DNA from: Akkermansia muciniphila
GTDB lineage: Bacteria; Verrucomicrobiota; Verrucomicrobiia; Verrucomicrobiales; V1-33
Length of the DNA: 64,000 nucleotides
Assembly (NCBI GenBank): GCA_945900785.1
Contig: CAMDJM010000017.1
Location: forward strand, 1 to 64,000
Direction of reading: 5' to 3'
The position numbers and the translations under genes are program-made. Each line of letters opens with the position of its first letter. Position 1 is the stretch's first letter. Positions 26,500 through 35,866 of this stretch are shown piece after piece. The notes beneath the pieces are model-generated. The model searched no databases and was not told where the DNA came from. It saw nothing but the letters and a program-made list of their open reading frames with translations.

Positions 26500-26721
26500 T
26501 CAGAGTTTTTCTTCAGCCAATATTTTGATGTGCTCCAGCACCCGCTGGTGGATCCCCTGCACCACCCACTGGGTCACCGGCGTCCAATACCATTCTGGCC
26601 AAATCTGGTGCACATACCAGCTCGTGCCCTCCAGCCGCGTCCGCCCACCGGGCAATGGCACCAGGACAAACCGTCCGCGCTGGGGCATTGGGAAAGGTCC
26701 TTCCTGCGGTTCGTTCGTGGC
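26500..26721 (-). pseudogene. C-terminal remnant of an SRPBCC (polyketide cyclase-like) protein
   Basis: The frame encodes only the last part of a START/SRPBCC-fold protein: RGRFVLVPLPGGRTRLEGTS, then WYVHQIWPEWYW and a long C-terminal helix IHQRVLEHIKILAEE. These match the final strands and the alpha helix that closes the cavity in this superfamily, whose members are usually 140 residues or more. In-frame upstream codons end at a TGA (26722-26724), and no earlier piece of the family appears in the other two frames up to ppdK. The gene therefore seems to have lost its 5' part. Confidence 0.62.
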
Positions 26722-26906
26722 TCATCCTGTCAACAAAATCAATCCCCGCAAGCCCCAACTCCCGGTTTGACTCCCTGCCTGATCCCGTTAAAGTCCCGCC
26801 TCCCCGGACCGGACCATTCGGGCGCTAACTTCATCTGCCCCTACCGGCCGTCAGCGCTTCCTTCCGCTCCACTTCCACAACCCAACCCAACCAGCATCAC
26901 CAACAC

Positions 26907-29711
26907 ATGGCTACCAAGAAAAAAGCAGCAGCCCCGGCCAAAGCCGGCGGCAAGTCCGTCAAATACGTTTACACCTGGGGTGATAACAAAGCGGACGGCG
27001 ACGGCTCCATGAAGCCCCTCCTCGGCGGCAAAGGCGCCAACCTCGCCGAAATGACCCGCATCGGTCTGCCCGTGCCTCCCGGCTTCACCATCACCACGGA
27101 AGTCTGCACCTACTTCTACGCCAACAAACAGACCTATCCTGCCTCCCTCCAGGCGCAGAACGAGGCCGGCGTGAAGAACATGGAAAAAATCATGGGCTGC
27201 AAGTTCGGCGACGCCAAGGGCATGCCCCTCCTCGTCGCCGTCCGCTCCGGTGCCCGCGATTCCATGCCCGGCATGATGGACACCATTTTGAATCTCGGCC
27301 TGAACGACCAGACCGTGCTCTCCCTCGCCGCCGCCACCAAAAACGAGCGCTTCGCCTGGGACTGCTACCGCCGCTTTATCCAGATGTATGGCGACGTCGT
27401 CCTCGGCGTGCAGAAGACCGAAGGCGAAGAGCACGAACCCTTCGAGACCGTCATCGAAACCTACAAACACGAAAAGTATCACCGCGACATCGTCGATAGC
27501 GACCTCACCGCCGCCGACAATCAGGAAATGGTGAAGCGCTTCAAAGCTCTCGTCAAAACCCGCACCGGCCGCGTCTTCCCTAACGATGTCTGGGAGCAGC
27601 TCAACGGAGCCGCCGGAGCCGTCTTCTCCTCATGGATGAATGACCGCGCCATCGTTTACCGCCGCAAGTATAACATCCCCGCCGAGTGGGGCACCGCCGT
27701 CAACGTGCAGGCCATGGTTTACGGCAACACCGGCGACACCTCCGGTTCCGGCGTCGCCTTCACCCGCAACCCGGCCAACGGCGTCAACGAATTCTACGGT
27801 GAATTCCTCATCAACGCCCAGGGCGAAGATGTCGTCGCAGGCGTCCGCACCCCCGAGCCCGTCAGCAAGCTGAAGGCCGCGATGCCGAAGCCTTACGCCG
27901 AACTCATGAAGGTCCGCGCCACCCTCGAAAAACACTTCAAGGACGTGCAGGACGTCGAGTTCACGGTGCAGGAAGGCAAGCTCTTCATGCTCCAGACCCG
28001 CAACGGCAAGCGCACCGCCGCCGCCGCACTGAAGTTCGCTGCTGACATGGTGAAGGAAAAACTCATCGACTGGGAAACCGCCGTGCTGCGCAACCCTGCC
28101 GATCAGCTCGATCAGCTCCTCGCCCCCATCTTCGACCTCGCCGATGTCAAGAAAGCCAAGTGCATCGCCACCGGTCTCCCAGCCGGTCCGGGTGCCGCCA
28201 GCGGCCAGGTTTACCTTAATGCCGACCGCGCCGTGCTCGCCGAAGCCAGGGGTGAAAAAGTCCTCCTCGTCCGCAACGAAACTTCCCCCGAAGACTTGCG
28301 CGGCATGATCGCCGCCGAAGGCATCCTGACCGCCAAGGGCGGCGTCTCCTCCCACGCCGCGCTGGTTGCCCGCCAGATGGGCAAAGTCTGCGTTTGTGGT
28401 GCAGCCGCGCTGGAAATCGACTACGACAAGAAGACCGTCAAAGCCGCCGGCCAGACCTTCAAAGAAGGCGAATGGATGAGCATCGACGGCACCGCCGGCA
28501 CCGTTTACGGCGGCCAGCTCAAGACCGCTCCCAGCGAAATCATCACCGGCATCGTCAGCAATGACAAGGTCGCCCAGAAGACCGAGAAGTTCAAAAACTT
28601 CCTCCAGCTCATGGAGTGGTGCGGCAAAGCCACCAAACTCGCCGTCCGCACCAACGCCGACACCCCGGAACAAACCCGCATCGCTCTCGCGTTCGGTGCC
28701 ACCGGCATCGGCCTCACCCGCACCGAGCACATGTTCTTTGAAGGCGACCGCATCGACGCCATGCGCGAGATGATCCTGGCCACCACCCTCGAAGGCCGTC
28801 AGAAGGCCCTGGCGAAACTCCTCCCCTATCAGCGCGAGGACTTCACCGGTATCTTCACCGAGCTGAAAGGCCTGCCCGCCACCATCCGCCTCCTCGACCC
28901 GCCGCTCCACGAGTTCCTCCCCCACGACGCCAAGTCCCAGGCCGAACTCGCCAAGAAACTCGGCGTCAAAGCCGAAGCCATCGCCCACCGCGTCGAGCAA
29001 CTCCACGAGTTCAACCCGATGCTCGGCCACCGCGGTTGCCGCCTCGGCATTGCCTATCCTGAGATCACTGAAATGCAGGCCCGCGCCATCTTCGAAGCCG
29101 CCGCTGACGTGGCGAAGAAGAAGATCAAGGTGAAGCCCGAAGTCATGATCCCGCTCGTCGGCTTCAAGAAGGAATTCGACCTCCAGGCCGAAATCGTTCA
29201 CGCCACCGCCGCCAAGGTCATGGCCGAGAAGAAGGTGAAGTTCGACTACCAGGTCGGCACCATGATCGAAGTCCCCCGCGGTGCCCTCACCGCTGACGAA
29301 ATCGCGGTCAATGCCGAGTTCTTCAGCTTCGGCACCAACGACCTCACCCAGACCGCCCTCGGCATCAGCCGCGACGACATGGGCAGCTTCCTCATGCCCT
29401 ACACCGAGAACGAAGTGTTCAAAAAGAACCCCTTCGCCACCCTCGATGCCAGCGGCGTCGGCCAGCTCGTCGAAATCGCCGTCGCCAAAGGCCGCGCCAC
29501 CCGCCCCGACATCAAACTAGGCATCTGCGGCGAGCACGGTGGAGACCCTGACTCCGTCAAGTTCTTCCACAAAGCCGGCCTCGCCTACGTCAGCTGCAGC
29601 CCCTACCGCGTCCCCGTCGCCCGCCTCGCTGCCGCCCAGGCCGCTATTGAGGAAAAACGCGCCGCCGGCCCCGCAAAAGCCCCCGCCAAGAAGGCCGCGA
29701 AGAAGAAGTAA
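26907..29711 (+). CDS. ppdK: Pyruvate, phosphate dikinase
   Basis: This enzyme interconverts ATP, phosphate and pyruvate with AMP, diphosphate and phosphoenolpyruvate in the cytoplasm. At 934 residues it is longer than the usual 870-900, owing to Ala/Lys-rich tails at both ends ([11 protein letters not shown] and the final [12 protein letters not shown]). The nucleotide-binding domain has [20 protein letters not shown]. The swivelling domain has the phosphorylated His in [16 protein letters not shown]. The PEP-binding TIM barrel has [35 protein letters not shown] and a CGEHGGDP motif. It stands alone with its own terminator. The basic tails resemble those of nucleic-acid-associated proteins; their role is unknown. 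Confidence 0.96.
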   Translation: MATKKKAAAPAKAGGKSVKYVYTWGDNKADGDGSMKPLLGGKGANLAEMTRIGLPVPPGFTITTEVCTYFYANKQTYPASLQAQNEAGVKNMEKIMGCKFGDAKGMPLLVAVRSGARDSMPGMMDTILNLGLNDQTVLSLAAATKNERFAWDCYRRFIQMYGDVVLGVQKTEGEEHEPFETVIETYKHEKYHRDIVDSDLTAADNQEMVKRFKALVKTRTGRVFPNDVWEQLNGAAGAVFSSWMNDRAIVYRRKYNIPAEWGTAVNVQAMVYGNTGDTSGSGVAFTRNPANGVNEFYGEFLINAQGEDVVAGVRTPEPVSKLKAAMPKPYAELMKVRATLEKHFKDVQDVEFTVQEGKLFMLQTRNGKRTAAAALKFAADMVKEKLIDWETAVLRNPADQLDQLLAPIFDLADVKKAKCIATGLPAGPGAASGQVYLNADRAVLAEARGEKVLLVRNETSPEDLRGMIAAEGILTAKGGVSSHAALVARQMGKVCVCGAAALEIDYDKKTVKAAGQTFKEGEWMSIDGTAGTVYGGQLKTAPSEIITGIVSNDKVAQKTEKFKNFLQLMEWCGKATKLAVRTNADTPEQTRIALAFGATGIGLTRTEHMFFEGDRIDAMREMILATTLEGRQKALAKLLPYQREDFTGIFTELKGLPATIRLLDPPLHEFLPHDAKSQAELAKKLGVKAEAIAHRVEQLHEFNPMLGHRGCRLGIAYPEITEMQARAIFEAAADVAKKKIKVKPEVMIPLVGFKKEFDLQAEIVHATAAKVMAEKKVKFDYQVGTMIEVPRGALTADEIAVNAEFFSFGTNDLTQTALGISRDDMGSFLMPYTENEVFKKNPFATLDASGVGQLVEIAVAKGRATRPDIKLGICGEHGGDPDSVKFFHKAGLAYVSCSPYRVPVARLAAAQAAIEEKRAAGPAKAPAKKAAKKK

Positions 29712-29735
29712 TCCGCTTCCTCCAGCCTGAATCAC

Positions 29736-29769
29736 AAAGCCGCCCCGGAACCATCCGGGGCGGCTTTTT
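29736..29769 (+). terminator. Strong rho-independent terminator after ppdK
   Basis: A perfect 14-bp stem (29736-29749 with 29754-29767) closes on an ACCA loop, and its 3' side runs into TTTTT. The A-run on the 5' side means it could also work weakly for the minus-strand genes converging from the right. Confidence 0.93.
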
Positions 29770-29858
29770 CTATCCCCTGAAAGCCCTACCCGTAGCTGCG
29801 TCACTTAATAATAATCGTCCAACTCCCAACTCCACTTATAAGTTATTAACTTCGAGGC

Positions 29859-30164
29859 TCAAGGCTGGCCCTTTTTCCTCTTCTGTTTTTGCTTCAGGTA
29901 GAGCGGCAGGAATTCCTTTTCGATGAAGGCGAAGGCGGGCTCCAAGCCGCTGGTTTGGTAGATCTGACCGATCCGGCTTTCCATGCGGGTGGGGGGACCG
30001 AAAGCGCTGAGGAAGGAATTGCAGGTCAGCGCGGTGAATTCCACGGCATCCATGGTGCCGGTGGTGCGCAGGAGGTATTGCCGGGCGAAGAGGCTGAGGA
30101 CGGCGTCGCCGATCCACGCTTCTTCGCGTTCGAGGCGGACGGGATCGGGTGATTTCTGAGGCAC
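29859..30164 (-). CDS. Ribonuclease III-like domain protein
   Basis: A 101-residue protein with a single RNase III-type catalytic domain and no double-stranded RNA-binding domain, as in Mini-RNase III. EREEAWIGDAVLSLFARQYL corresponds to the signature ERLEFLGDAVL with its acidic residues, and MESRIGQIYQTSGL matches the second acidic motif (E..IG.IY). A basic tail KQKQKRKKGQ ends it. It may process structured RNA such as 23S precursor, but that is inference. It is the last gene of the long minus-strand run and follows the preceding gene by 25 bases. Confidence 0.68.
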   Translation of the reverse strand: MPQKSPDPVRLEREEAWIGDAVLSLFARQYLLRTTGTMDAVEFTALTCNSFLSAFGPPTRMESRIGQIYQTSGLEPAFAFIEKEFLPLYLKQKQKRKKGQP

Positions 30165-30189
30165 CGGTTCAGGAACGGGGAATCGGGAC

Positions 30190-30915
30190 CTATTCGAATT
30201 GAATCACGTCGTCATCCACGGCGGGCAACATGCCAGGAGGCATGGAGCCGGGCAGGACATCGGCGACACATTCGGTTTCATTGATGGTCTCGCTGATGCG
30301 GACTTTGCCGATGACGGAGGTTTTCCGTCGCAGGGCAAATTGATCGCCCGCTTTAAGATTGGCATTGGTGCCACGGTCGAGCACGATCATACCTTCCTTC
30401 ACGGCATACTCTTTGATTTTGGCGATGGCGGGCAGCGCGACGATGCGCTGCTGCACTTTGGTCAAGGGCTGACCCGCCAGGGCGGAGGGAAAATTCAGGG
30501 AATCATCCGCCACCCGGTCATCAGCGCCGAGGTTCAGCACCTTCCGCTCATCTTCAAGGGGGGGAAGACGGGGGTCATTTTCCGGAGCCAGTGGTGCGTC
30601 TGGAGGAATGGCAGCGGCGGCGGCGAGGGCGGCAGCTGCTCTGGGATTCGCGGGAGGAGCAGCCGGCGCGGGGGCGGACACGGCTGGGGCGGGCAGTGCG
30701 GCCACAGTGGCTGGGGCAGGTGCAGCGACCTTTTTGGAAAGGTCCTCCATGCGGGCGACCAGGCTTTCATTCAGGTGGTTCTGCTTTTCGACCAACTTTT
30801 CGTTGATCACATTTTGTTTCTCCATCCGGCTATCCAGATCACTCTTGATCGTGAGATAGCCGGCTACGGTGAGCAGGACGAGAATGGCAGCGAGGGCGAA
30901 TTGGGTAAGCTTCAT
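30190..30915 (-). CDS. Membrane-anchored protein with coiled coil and FlgT-like C-terminal domain
   Basis: The 241-residue protein has an N-terminal transmembrane helix (FALAAILVLLTVAGYLTI), a coiled coil rich in Asn/Lys/Glu (about 27-62), a long Ala/Pro linker and a C-terminal beta domain (MIVLDRGTNANLKAGDQFAL, IGKVRISETINET). The last part resembles FlgT C-terminal-like modules, where a hydroxyl-rich strand is followed by GD and F. It is likely anchored in the inner membrane with the domain in the periplasm. No flagellar genes are near, so the role is unclear. It follows the oxidase assembly genes in the same direction. Confidence 0.7.
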   Translation of the reverse strand: MKLTQFALAAILVLLTVAGYLTIKSDLDSRMEKQNVINEKLVEKQNHLNESLVARMEDLSKKVAAPAPATVAALPAPAVSAPAPAAPPANPRAAAALAAAAAIPPDAPLAPENDPRLPPLEDERKVLNLGADDRVADDSLNFPSALAGQPLTKVQQRIVALPAIAKIKEYAVKEGMIVLDRGTNANLKAGDQFALRRKTSVIGKVRISETINETECVADVLPGSMPPGMLPAVDDDVIQFE

Positions 30916-30962
30916 GGCGGGGGAACTGACAAGACGCCGGAAAATAGGGGAAACCGCAAGGC

Positions 30963-31166
30963 TTAATGTGCGGCCGGAGCGTGTTCAGCCGCAGGAGCGC
31001 CGTGGGCAGCAGGTTTCGCTCCTCCGTGTCCACCTTCATGGCCGGCACCATGCTCAGCGTGGCGGTTTTGGTTGAACATTTTGGTCTGCTCCCAAGTTTG
31101 TTGTTCACAGCTGAGATTGGCAGTGAGCGCGATAGCAAGAGCGGCGAGGGCGAGAGGCTTTTTCAT
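30963..31166 (-). CDS. Small His-rich exported protein
   Basis: A 67-residue protein: an N-terminal hydrophobic signal segment (MKKPLALAALAIALTANLSC) whose Cys20 could be lipidated although the lipobox is imperfect, then a short polar stretch and a tail with seven His among Gly/Ala residues (HAEHGAGHEGGH and later H-ending repeats). The tail looks suited to copper or other metal binding. It sits directly after the Sco and DUF420 genes, so a copper-delivery or storage role for the oxidase is a reasonable inference. The ATG at 31166 is chosen because it begins the Lys-Lys signal start. Confidence 0.62.
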   Translation of the reverse strand: MKKPLALAALAIALTANLSCEQQTWEQTKMFNQNRHAEHGAGHEGGHGGAKPAAHGAPAAEHAPAAH

Positions 31167-31238
31167 GGAGAATAGGAGTTTGAATGGAGCGGGGAGAGGT
31201 GGGGCGCGCAACCGCGAATGACCCGGCAGCAAAGGGTT

Positions 31239-31796
31239 TCAGGGGCGGTTGTAGACGTAGAGCATGAGGTAAACCACGGGGCCGGTGACGGCGACGTAGA
31301 GCCACATGGGAAAGACGAATTTCACAAGGCGGCGGTGATCGTCCCGGCGGTCGGCCCAACCTGCGAGATAGGCCAGGAGGATGAAGGGGAAACTGATCGC
31401 CGCGAACGCAATGTGGGTGATGAGGGTGAAGAAATACACCGGGCGGATCCAGCCCGTGGCGGTGAATTTGGTCTCGGTGCTGGTGAAATGGTAGGCGACA
31501 TAACCGAGCAGAAACAAGCCTGACAGAACGACGGCGGCATTGATGAAGCGCCGGTGGCGGAGGATATTCCCCTGCTTCACCGCCATGATGCCCAGAATCA
31601 GGCAGACGGCGACAAGGGAATTCAGCGCGGCGTGGACGGCAGGCAGGAAATCGAGACTGACACCGGCGGGAAGATTAATGTGGAATTTCGGATTCCGCAT
31701 CATGCCGACGAGGGCCAACACCAGCACGGTGACTACCCAGACGACTTTCCGCAGGGTTTTTTCGGTAGGGGCAGTTAGTTTCGAAGGGGTGCTCAT
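31239..31796 (-). CDS. DUF420 membrane protein (cytochrome oxidase assembly-associated)
   Basis: A 185-residue membrane protein with four to five predicted helices and the DUF420 signature: FLPAVHAALNSL, a helix followed by LRHRRFINAA, YHF, and ITHIAFAAISFP. The conserved histidines at helix ends could bind heme or copper. DUF420 proteins (Bacillus YozB/CtaM-like) are linked to heme-copper oxidase maturation, and this one follows a Sco gene by 18 bases. Direction, spacing and content place it in the oxidase assembly group. Confidence 0.85.
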   Translation of the reverse strand: MSTPSKLTAPTEKTLRKVVWVVTVLVLALVGMMRNPKFHINLPAGVSLDFLPAVHAALNSLVAVCLILGIMAVKQGNILRHRRFINAAVVLSGLFLLGYVAYHFTSTETKFTATGWIRPVYFFTLITHIAFAAISFPFILLAYLAGWADRRDDHRRLVKFVFPMWLYVAVTGPVVYLMLYVYNRP

Positions 31797-31814
31797 GAAG
31801 CAGAAAGAAACAGG

Positions 31815-32549
31815 TTATTCGGGTTTGGCGTGGGATTCCTTCAGTAGCTTGGCGACGTCCTCACGGATCGGCCGGGGATACCAGCCGTAGTCGAAAGCCT
31901 CGTGGAAAGGCCAGTAAACCATGTCGGTTTCTGTAGGGGTGCGGATGTTGCCTCTACCATCCACGAGCACCATGACGAGCTGATGCTCGAATTTATCGGC
32001 AGGATTTTTCGCAATATCCTCGGGCTTTTTCAGCCGGGCGGCGATACGGAAGGTCTTGGTCATCCATTCCCGGATGGCCTCTCCCTTGCCGTCCGGACTG
32101 GTCAGGAACCACCAATTATCGCCGCCGAATTTTTTCTGGTCGAGCCAGGCTTTGAGCACTTCAGGGCGGTCGTGCTCGGCGTCGAGACTGATGGAGAGGA
32201 GGTGGAAATTCGGATCGCTGCCGAATTCCTTCTGAAGCTTGTCCATCTCCTCTGCCACCCCGGCGCAGCCCATGGGGCAGGTGGTGTAAAGATAGGATAC
32301 GGCCAGGACTTTGCCTTTCAATTCTTCCAGATGGCGGGTGGTGCCGTTTTGATCCAACCAGGCGGGCAGATCAGTTTCCACCCTGCCCTGCATGGGCAGG
32401 CGGTCGTCCTTCGCCTGTTTTTGAATGCTGAGCATCCAGTTATAGGAAACCACCACGCCCAAGGCGATGATGATCATGAGGACCATGACAGTGGTGCCTT
32501 TGGATCCGTGATGAGCGGGAGGCGGAGCGGGGGGAGGGGAGGTGCTCAT
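31815..32549 (-). CDS. SCO1/SenC-type copper chaperone
   Basis: A 244-residue protein with an N-terminal transmembrane anchor (TVMVLMIIIALGVVVSYNWM) and a periplasmic thioredoxin-fold domain. The copper-binding Cys pair is in YTTCPMGCAGV (CxxxC), and the third ligand His is in KFEHQLVMVLVD. Sco proteins deliver copper to the CuA site of oxidase subunit II. The conserved DxxxD region is DAEHDRPEVLKAW. An aa3-type CoxB with a complete CuA motif is encoded upstream in the same run, which fits this job. Confidence 0.92.
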   Translation of the reverse strand: MSTSPPPAPPPAHHGSKGTTVMVLMIIIALGVVVSYNWMLSIQKQAKDDRLPMQGRVETDLPAWLDQNGTTRHLEELKGKVLAVSYLYTTCPMGCAGVAEEMDKLQKEFGSDPNFHLLSISLDAEHDRPEVLKAWLDQKKFGGDNWWFLTSPDGKGEAIREWMTKTFRIAARLKKPEDIAKNPADKFEHQLVMVLVDGRGNIRTPTETDMVYWPFHEAFDYGWYPRPIREDVAKLLKESHAKPE

Positions 32550-32588
32550 AAGGAAAAGAGTAACGCGGCAACTGGCAGGACGGATGGT

Positions 32589-33533
32589 TCAACGCGCCGC
32601 GATGAGCAGGGCGGTGAGCATGACTGGCAGATAAATCAGGGTGGCAAAAAACAGTTTCCGCGCATCCGGACGGGCCCCGGTTTGGTAGAAGACGATGCAG
32701 AGTTTCAACAGCCATCCGGTGGCGAGAAGTGAAGGAAGCGCAAACCACGGGCTGGCGAATCCAGCCATACCCGGCCAGAGGCACAGGGCCAGCAGGGGAA
32801 GGCTCCAACCAATGGCGAGACGGGCGGTTTTTTTGCCACTCAGGTCGTCATTCGACCACATGATAAAGCCGCCGCGGATGTATTCCTCGCGATACATCCA
32901 GTTGATGGCGAGGAAGTGGGGCAACTGCCAAAGAAAGAGCAGCGCGAAGAGGAACAAGGCCTGAGGCTGCAGAAAGAGGTCCCATCGCAGAATCCCTGGC
33001 CGCATGTTGTGTGGCCCGGCAGCGGCGACCCAGCCAATGACGGGTGGAATGGCCCCGGACACCGCACCTACCAGCGTGTTCAGAGTGGAGCGCTGTTTCA
33101 TCGGGGTGTAGATGAAAAGATAGGTGATCAGCGTCAGCGCGGCGAGGGCAGAGGATTCCGTATTCACCTTCACCCCGAGGTGGATGAGGCCAACAGCAGC
33201 GAGCACCCATCCGAGAACAAAAGCCGCTACCGGCGGGACACGATTGCCAGGGAGCGGCCGGCCGGCGGTCCGGTGCATTTTGGCATCGGGCTCCATTTCC
33301 ATGATTTGATTGAAAACAGCCGCCCCAAACGCGGTGAGGGTAGTGCCGAAAAGGGTATGCACCATGCCCCAACTGAGGAAGTCTCCGGTGGGCGACAAGA
33401 CATAACCCGCTGCCGTGGTGACGACGACGAGAGCACTGAGCCTGGCTTTGGTCAGCGTCATGAGATCCGCCCGTGACCATCCCGCCGCCGGCACTGGCGT
33501 GGGCAGGGTTTCGGATAGGGGGGAATCGCTCAT
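32589..33533 (-). CDS. ctaB: Protoheme IX farnesyltransferase (heme O synthase)
   Basis: A 314-residue polytopic membrane enzyme that adds a farnesyl chain to heme b to make heme o, the first step to heme a. It has the UbiA-family motif NQIMEMEPDAKMHRTAGRPL, the prenyl-diphosphate-binding acidic residues, GAVSGAIPPVIGW and LFLWQLPHFLAINW. About eight to nine helices fit. It is followed by sco and preceded by ctaA, the next enzyme in the pathway, all in one direction. The start at 33533 is followed by a short polar N-terminus, as in the family. Confidence 0.95.
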   Translation of the reverse strand: MSDSPLSETLPTPVPAAGWSRADLMTLTKARLSALVVVTTAAGYVLSPTGDFLSWGMVHTLFGTTLTAFGAAVFNQIMEMEPDAKMHRTAGRPLPGNRVPPVAAFVLGWVLAAVGLIHLGVKVNTESSALAALTLITYLFIYTPMKQRSTLNTLVGAVSGAIPPVIGWVAAAGPHNMRPGILRWDLFLQPQALFLFALLFLWQLPHFLAINWMYREEYIRGGFIMWSNDDLSGKKTARLAIGWSLPLLALCLWPGMAGFASPWFALPSLLATGWLLKLCIVFYQTGARPDARKLFFATLIYLPVMLTALLIAAR

Positions 33534-33540
33534 GAGGGGA

Positions 33541-33585
33541 AATATAGAAATTGGGAAATTGAAAAACTGGGAAATTGAAAAATTG
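33541..33585. repeat. AT-rich short direct repeat
   Basis: TGGGAAATTGAAAAA occurs twice at a period of 16 bases (33552-33566 and 33568-33582) in the 60-base gap between ctaA and ctaB. Related AT-rich sequence occurs in the actC-actD gap and upstream of actA. Confidence 0.55.
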
Positions 33586-33593
33586 GCTTCTGC

Positions 33594-34568
33594 TTAGGTC
33601 CGGTCGCTGGGGGCGGGCTGCAATGGGAAAGGGGCTTTGGCGCGGGTATCGGTGACGAGGGCGACGAGAGCCCCAAAAAGCAAGGCGGCGAGAAACATGT
33701 GCGCCGGTTGCATAAACGCAGGCACATGGAAGCGGACGAGGATGACCCCAACCGCATATTCCGCCGCCAAGGTGGCTGGCAAGGCCCAGGCGAAGCGGAC
33801 CCGATGGGCCCGGAGCGCCACATAAGAGATGATTCCCAGGACCACGAGGACCCATGCGCTGATTTTGTGGGCGAGGAAAACGCTTCCCAGTTGTCCGATC
33901 CAGGTGTTGCGGCAGCAATCACCCAGCCCTGTGCTGATGTGATCAATGCCTTCACGGACCTGCGTCCCGATGACAATCTGCACGCCCGCAGCCAGCAAGG
34001 TTGTCAGCAATAAGGCCTTTGGTCCTGGGCCGATGATGGAGGAAGGTCCTCCGCCGGTGCGGTGCCGCAGGCGGACGATGGCCACCACCGCCGCACTGAT
34101 CAGCACCATGGCTCCCATCATGTGGATGGTGATATTCCAGGGTTTCAGATTCGTTTCCACCACCACGCGACCCAGCCAGGCAACCACGCCAAATACCAAC
34201 AAGGAAGCGAACAGCAACCAAGGCAGCACCCGATCCAACCGGCGGCGCAGGGCGGCCAACACGGCTGTGCCCAGCATGGCTATTCCACTGGCCATCCCAA
34301 CCAAGCGATTCAAGTATTCAACATAGGTGTGGACCACATTGAAGTCCGCTATTTCGAAATTGGCCTTTTTAAATTTGATCTTATAGTCGGTTGGCAACTG
34401 GGCCACATCCGTCGGGGGAATCCATTGTCCAAAGCATTTCGGCCAATCCGGACAGCCCATCCCGGAACCCGTGGCGCGCACCACCGAGCCCGCCAGCACC
34501 GTGGTGTAAAGCAACACCAGGGTGTAGATGGCCATGCGGCGCAGCAGAAAATCGATGGATGCAGTCAC
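33594..34568 (-). CDS. ctaA: Heme A synthase (COX15/CtaA)
   Basis: A 324-residue membrane protein that converts heme o to heme a. About eight helices are predicted. Visible signature residues are the N-terminal [19 protein letters not shown] with its Cys pair in the first periplasmic loop, and four heme-binding histidines: [31 protein letters not shown] and MQPAHMF. It lies between coxB and ctaB in the same direction. A hairpin with a T-run on the minus strand separates it from coxB, so its expression may partly depend on its own start. Confidence 0.93.
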   Translation of the reverse strand: MTASIDFLLRRMAIYTLVLLYTTVLAGSVVRATGSGMGCPDWPKCFGQWIPPTDVAQLPTDYKIKFKKANFEIADFNVVHTYVEYLNRLVGMASGIAMLGTAVLAALRRRLDRVLPWLLFASLLVFGVVAWLGRVVVETNLKPWNITIHMMGAMVLISAAVVAIVRLRHRTGGGPSSIIGPGPKALLLTTLLAAGVQIVIGTQVREGIDHISTGLGDCCRNTWIGQLGSVFLAHKISAWVLVVLGIISYVALRAHRVRFAWALPATLAAEYAVGVILVRFHVPAFMQPAHMFLAALLFGALVALVTDTRAKAPFPLQPAPSDRT

Positions 34569-34626
34569 GGGCAGAATTTACCGCAAGGGAACAACCCCCA
34601 GGGATAGCGGGGGAAAGGGATCGGCT

Positions 34627-34644
34627 ACGACCCAACGGGGTCGT
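34627..34644. repeat. Palindrome ACGACCC/GGGTCGT
   Basis: Perfect 7-base arms with an AACG loop lie in the coxB-ctaA gap. With no T-tract it is not a terminator; it may be a REP-like unit. Confidence 0.5.
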
Positions 34645-34650
34645 GAAAGA

Positions 34651-34698
34651 TAAAAAGCGGCTGGTGGAATGCGAAGCACCCTTCCCAACCGCTTTTCC
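34651..34698 (-). terminator. Probable terminator downstream of coxB
   Basis: Arms AAAAGCGG (34653-34660) and CCGCTTTT (34689-34696) pair, and an inner GGTG/CACC stem lies in the loop. Read on the minus strand the hairpin ends in TTTTTATC. It sits 20 bases past the coxB stop in the largest gap of the respiratory run, so it could end or attenuate the act-cox transcript before ctaA. Confidence 0.65.
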
Positions 34699-34718
34699 GG
34701 AAAATAATGAAGGCGCAG

Positions 34719-35579
34719 TTATTTGGGAGCAACGGCAGCAGTTTCTGCCGTGGGAGTCAGCACTGGAACTCCTGCGCCAGGAGCAGTTGCCGCTTTGCTG
34801 AGATTTAGTTTCTCCATGGCCTTTTGGCCGAGAGGCGAGTCCTTGAAGGCGTTTTGTTCACCCATCCATGCTTGGAATTTCTTCTCATCGGCCATGACTT
34901 CCAACGTTGAACGCATGTTGCCATGAACCGCACCACAGAGTTGTCCGCAAATAATTTCCGACACTCCAACCTTCACCGGCACAAACCACATCCGGGAAAA
35001 TTTACCGGGATCCGCGTCCTGGGCGATCCGCATGGTCGGGAGGGCGAGATTGTGGATGACATCCTTGGATGTCACGTCGATTTCGATTTTCTTCTTATTC
35101 GGAAGCACCAAGGTGCCGGTGACAAAGTCGTCCATGCTGTTGGGGTCTTCCGGGTCGAGACCGACAGGGTTGGAGCTGCTGATGAGGAAACGGTCGTTGG
35201 TGCCAAACTTTCCGTCGGGACCTGGGTATTGGAAATTCCATGCAAATTGTTCAGCCCATGCCTTCACTTTGACATCGGGATCAGGGAATTGGTCCACACG
35301 GTTCGCCCAGAGCGGGAACGCAAAACCGAGCAGGAGAATGACCTCGGTAATGATGACGCCGATTTCCAGGTGGCTGGAGGCATGGCTCTGCACGCCATGG
35401 TAGTTGGCCTTGGGGTTGCGCTTGTGGTAGCAATTCCAAATCGTGATAACCAAGTAAATGGACCAGCCGACGAAAAGCACCGCCATGACCCAATGGACGA
35501 TTTCAAGCATGTGATCGACCATCCTGCCATGCTGGGAAGCAGGATCAGTGATACCAAAGAGTTTATTCAGAAAGCCCAT
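34719..35579 (-). CDS. coxB: Cytochrome c oxidase subunit II
   Basis: A 286-residue subunit with two N-terminal transmembrane helices (MLEIVHWVMAVLFVGWSIYL and IGVIITEVILLLGFAFPLW) and a periplasmic cupredoxin domain. The complete CuA motif CGQLCGAVHGNM supplies Cys, Cys, His and Met, and an earlier His (VIHNLALP) completes the site, so it accepts electrons from cytochrome c rather than quinol. No fused cytochrome c domain is present; a Thr/Ala-rich tail ends the protein. In transcription order it comes last among the oxidase genes, unlike the common coxB-coxA order. Confidence 0.95.
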   Translation of the reverse strand: MGFLNKLFGITDPASQHGRMVDHMLEIVHWVMAVLFVGWSIYLVITIWNCYHKRNPKANYHGVQSHASSHLEIGVIITEVILLLGFAFPLWANRVDQFPDPDVKVKAWAEQFAWNFQYPGPDGKFGTNDRFLISSSNPVGLDPEDPNSMDDFVTGTLVLPNKKKIEIDVTSKDVIHNLALPTMRIAQDADPGKFSRMWFVPVKVGVSEIICGQLCGAVHGNMRSTLEVMADEKKFQAWMGEQNAFKDSPLGQKAMEKLNLSKAATAPGAGVPVLTPTAETAAVAPK

Positions 35580-35629
35580 AGGGAGGTGTAGGGGGTGTAG
35601 GATGCAGAAGAAAGGCGCGGAATTGTGAA

Positions 35630-35845
35630 TTAGAGGAGGGAACCGACATCAGAGCCGGTGGCTTGGGACGCAGCGTAACGCCTGGCACGCCGGACGAAGG
35701 TGAGCACCACGGCTACGATGCAGGAAAAAACCAGAGCAAGGGCTCCAAACATGACGTAGACTGCACCATTGGCCGCCAGAGTGGTGATCTGGTGGTCCTG
35801 CCCGATGCAGGTAGCACAAGCGAGGGAAAAGAGAGGGGTGTTCAT
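35630..35845 (-). CDS. Small membrane protein in the oxidase cluster
   Basis: A 71-residue protein with one strong transmembrane helix (VMFGALALVFSCIVAVVLTF) followed by a basic RRARRY segment and a short polar tail. The N-terminal part has a CATC pair on the predicted outer side. I do not recognise a family. It lies between coxB and another tiny membrane protein, with 20-50-base gaps, so it is probably translated as part of the oxidase operon and may be an accessory subunit. Confidence 0.6.
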   Translation of the reverse strand: MNTPLFSLACATCIGQDHQITTLAANGAVYVMFGALALVFSCIVAVVLTFVRRARRYAASQATGSDVGSLL

Positions 35846-35866
35846 GATGCAATACGGGGGAAAGAA

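Noticed and set aside
27630-29201. Minus-strand frame of 523 codons inside ppdK
   Set aside because: Shadow of ppdK codon usage; no start signal or protein family.
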